64,000 nucleotides of DNA from Halocatena halophila (GTDB lineage Archaea > Halobacteriota > Halobacteria > Halobacteriales > Haloarculaceae), in the NCBI GenBank assembly GCA_027563145.1, contig CP071307.1:62001-126000 (forward strand). The letters run 5' to 3'. A program made the position numbers and the translations under genes. The notes under the pieces were generated by a model, which was given only the letters and a program-made list of their open reading frames with translations, was not told where the DNA came from and searched no databases. Below, piece by piece: positions 63,633 through 64,000 of the stretch (its first letter is position 1; every line of letters starts with the position of its first letter).

Positions 63633-64000
63633 TTAATTGCGTCTATCTGCGTATTCATCAGGTAATTCCTGCGGAGCACAATTGATGATATCTTCTCTTT
63701 CAGTACCAACATCTTCCATAAAGGTGATCTCGGCAGGCTCATCCATAATCAATTTTGGATATGTTGGTCCTTGATCACGGTATTGACGCATTTCGTCAAG
63801 ATGATTGTTCTGATAGCAAATAGTTAATTCCGGGTTTTGTTTGATCCACTGAGGGAAGAAGACAACGCCATGTGTTTGGCGTTCGGTAAGATCATAGGTG
63901 ACACTAACACTCGTCCCAGTTGGTTCATCCCAATAAATTTTAAAGATATTATCAGTTAACTTTGTGATGGAGACATCTTGATTTCGTACCCATCTACCAC
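63633..64000 (-). CDS. padC: Phenolic acid decarboxylase, C-terminal part (start outside window)
   Basis: The last about 122 codons of a gene entering from the right: ITKLTDNIFKIYWDEPTGTS, HGVVFFPQWIKQNPELTICY, QNNHLDEMRQYRDQGPTYPK, then EITFMEDVGTEREDIINCAP and TAA. This matches PadC-type phenolic acid decarboxylases (WTEPTGTDV, ITVCYQN and YPK motifs) through their C-terminal half. Such enzymes decarboxylate ferulic, p-coumaric or caffeic acid to vinylphenols. It is co-oriented with the ThDP gene 292 bp downstream. Confidence 0.82.
   Translation of the reverse strand, partial: GRWVRNQDVSITKLTDNIFKIYWDEPTGTSVSVTYDLTERQTHGVVFFPQWIKQNPELTICYQNNHLDEMRQYRDQGPTYPKLIMDEPAEITFMEDVGTEREDIINCAPQELPDEYADRRN

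Noticed and set aside
1-64000. Replication origin, rRNA or tRNA genes
   Set aside because: No Orc1/Cdc6 gene, origin-recognition repeats, rRNA or cloverleaf sequence was recognised by reading both strands.

Overview
The window is haloarchaeal (class Halobacteria) DNA. The proteins are acidic, there are several Tat (twin-arginine) signals, two regulators of the haloarchaeal HTH-10 (Bat) type, AT-rich TATA boxes close to start codons, and many transposase remnants of families known from halophilic archaea. No rRNA, tRNA, CRISPR array or replication origin was recognised. Species cannot be named from the sequence. The region looks like an accessory island: coding density is low, base composition swings between GC-rich blocks (nitrile hydratase operon, C45 hydrolase) and AT-rich blocks (rml sugar cluster, aldehyde/alcohol cluster), and many genes survive only as 5' or 3' fragments beside IS remnants.

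Layout, left half. 1-2.4 kb: partial epoxide hydrolase and a Tat-exported lipase-like hydrolase. 3-5.9 kb: HTH-10 regulator and a DrrAB-type ABC exporter. 6.7-11.5 kb: SDR and a nucleotide-sugar cluster (rmlA, a coupled small Cys-rich protein, rmlB, and divergently a DegT-fold enzyme with His in place of the PLP lysine). 11.6-17.4 kb: IS remnants around a C45 acyltransferase-like hydrolase, a second HTH-10 regulator and broken genes. 17.4-19.4 kb: a compact four-gene nitrile hydratase operon (beta, an extra stand-alone beta C-terminal-domain protein, Co-type alpha, His-tailed activator), every junction an ATGA overlap. 20-25.5 kb: EamA transporter, ABM monooxygenase-like protein, methionine gamma-lyase-like enzyme, epimerase and Rid protein.

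Layout, right half. 26-33 kb: two MaoC hot-dog proteins, alpha/beta hydrolase, winged-helix protein and an acylating aldehyde dehydrogenase followed by a broken alcohol dehydrogenase. 34-37 kb: Tat ricin-B lectin protein and a near full-length IS with frameshifts. 37.6-46.7 kb: DUF899 protein, serine recombinase, DoxX, two Tat ferritin-like proteins, small membrane and winged-helix genes, CBS and GNAT proteins. 48-52.4 kb: GAP-family membrane protein and a cytochrome P450-SDR operon facing a TetR regulator, with matching operator-like sites at both promoters. 53-54 kb: toxin-antitoxin genes. 56-58.8 kb: gluconate-dehydrogenase-like/GMC oxidoreductase pair. 59-64 kb: phenolic acid decarboxylase (cut by the window edge), benzoylformate-decarboxylase-like ThDP enzyme, secondary alcohol dehydrogenase and a dead second copy of the aldehyde dehydrogenase.

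Themes: (1) a likely 2-oxoacid or aromatic-acid, aldehyde and alcohol conversion route at the right edge, whose ADH-ALDH pair was duplicated about 28 kb away and then decayed reciprocally; (2) segment duplications with one intact and one or two decayed copies (lyase tail, EamA tail, ABM protein, PIN-like protein); (3) a dispersed 33-bp motif lying at many rearrangement junctions and just beyond IS right ends.
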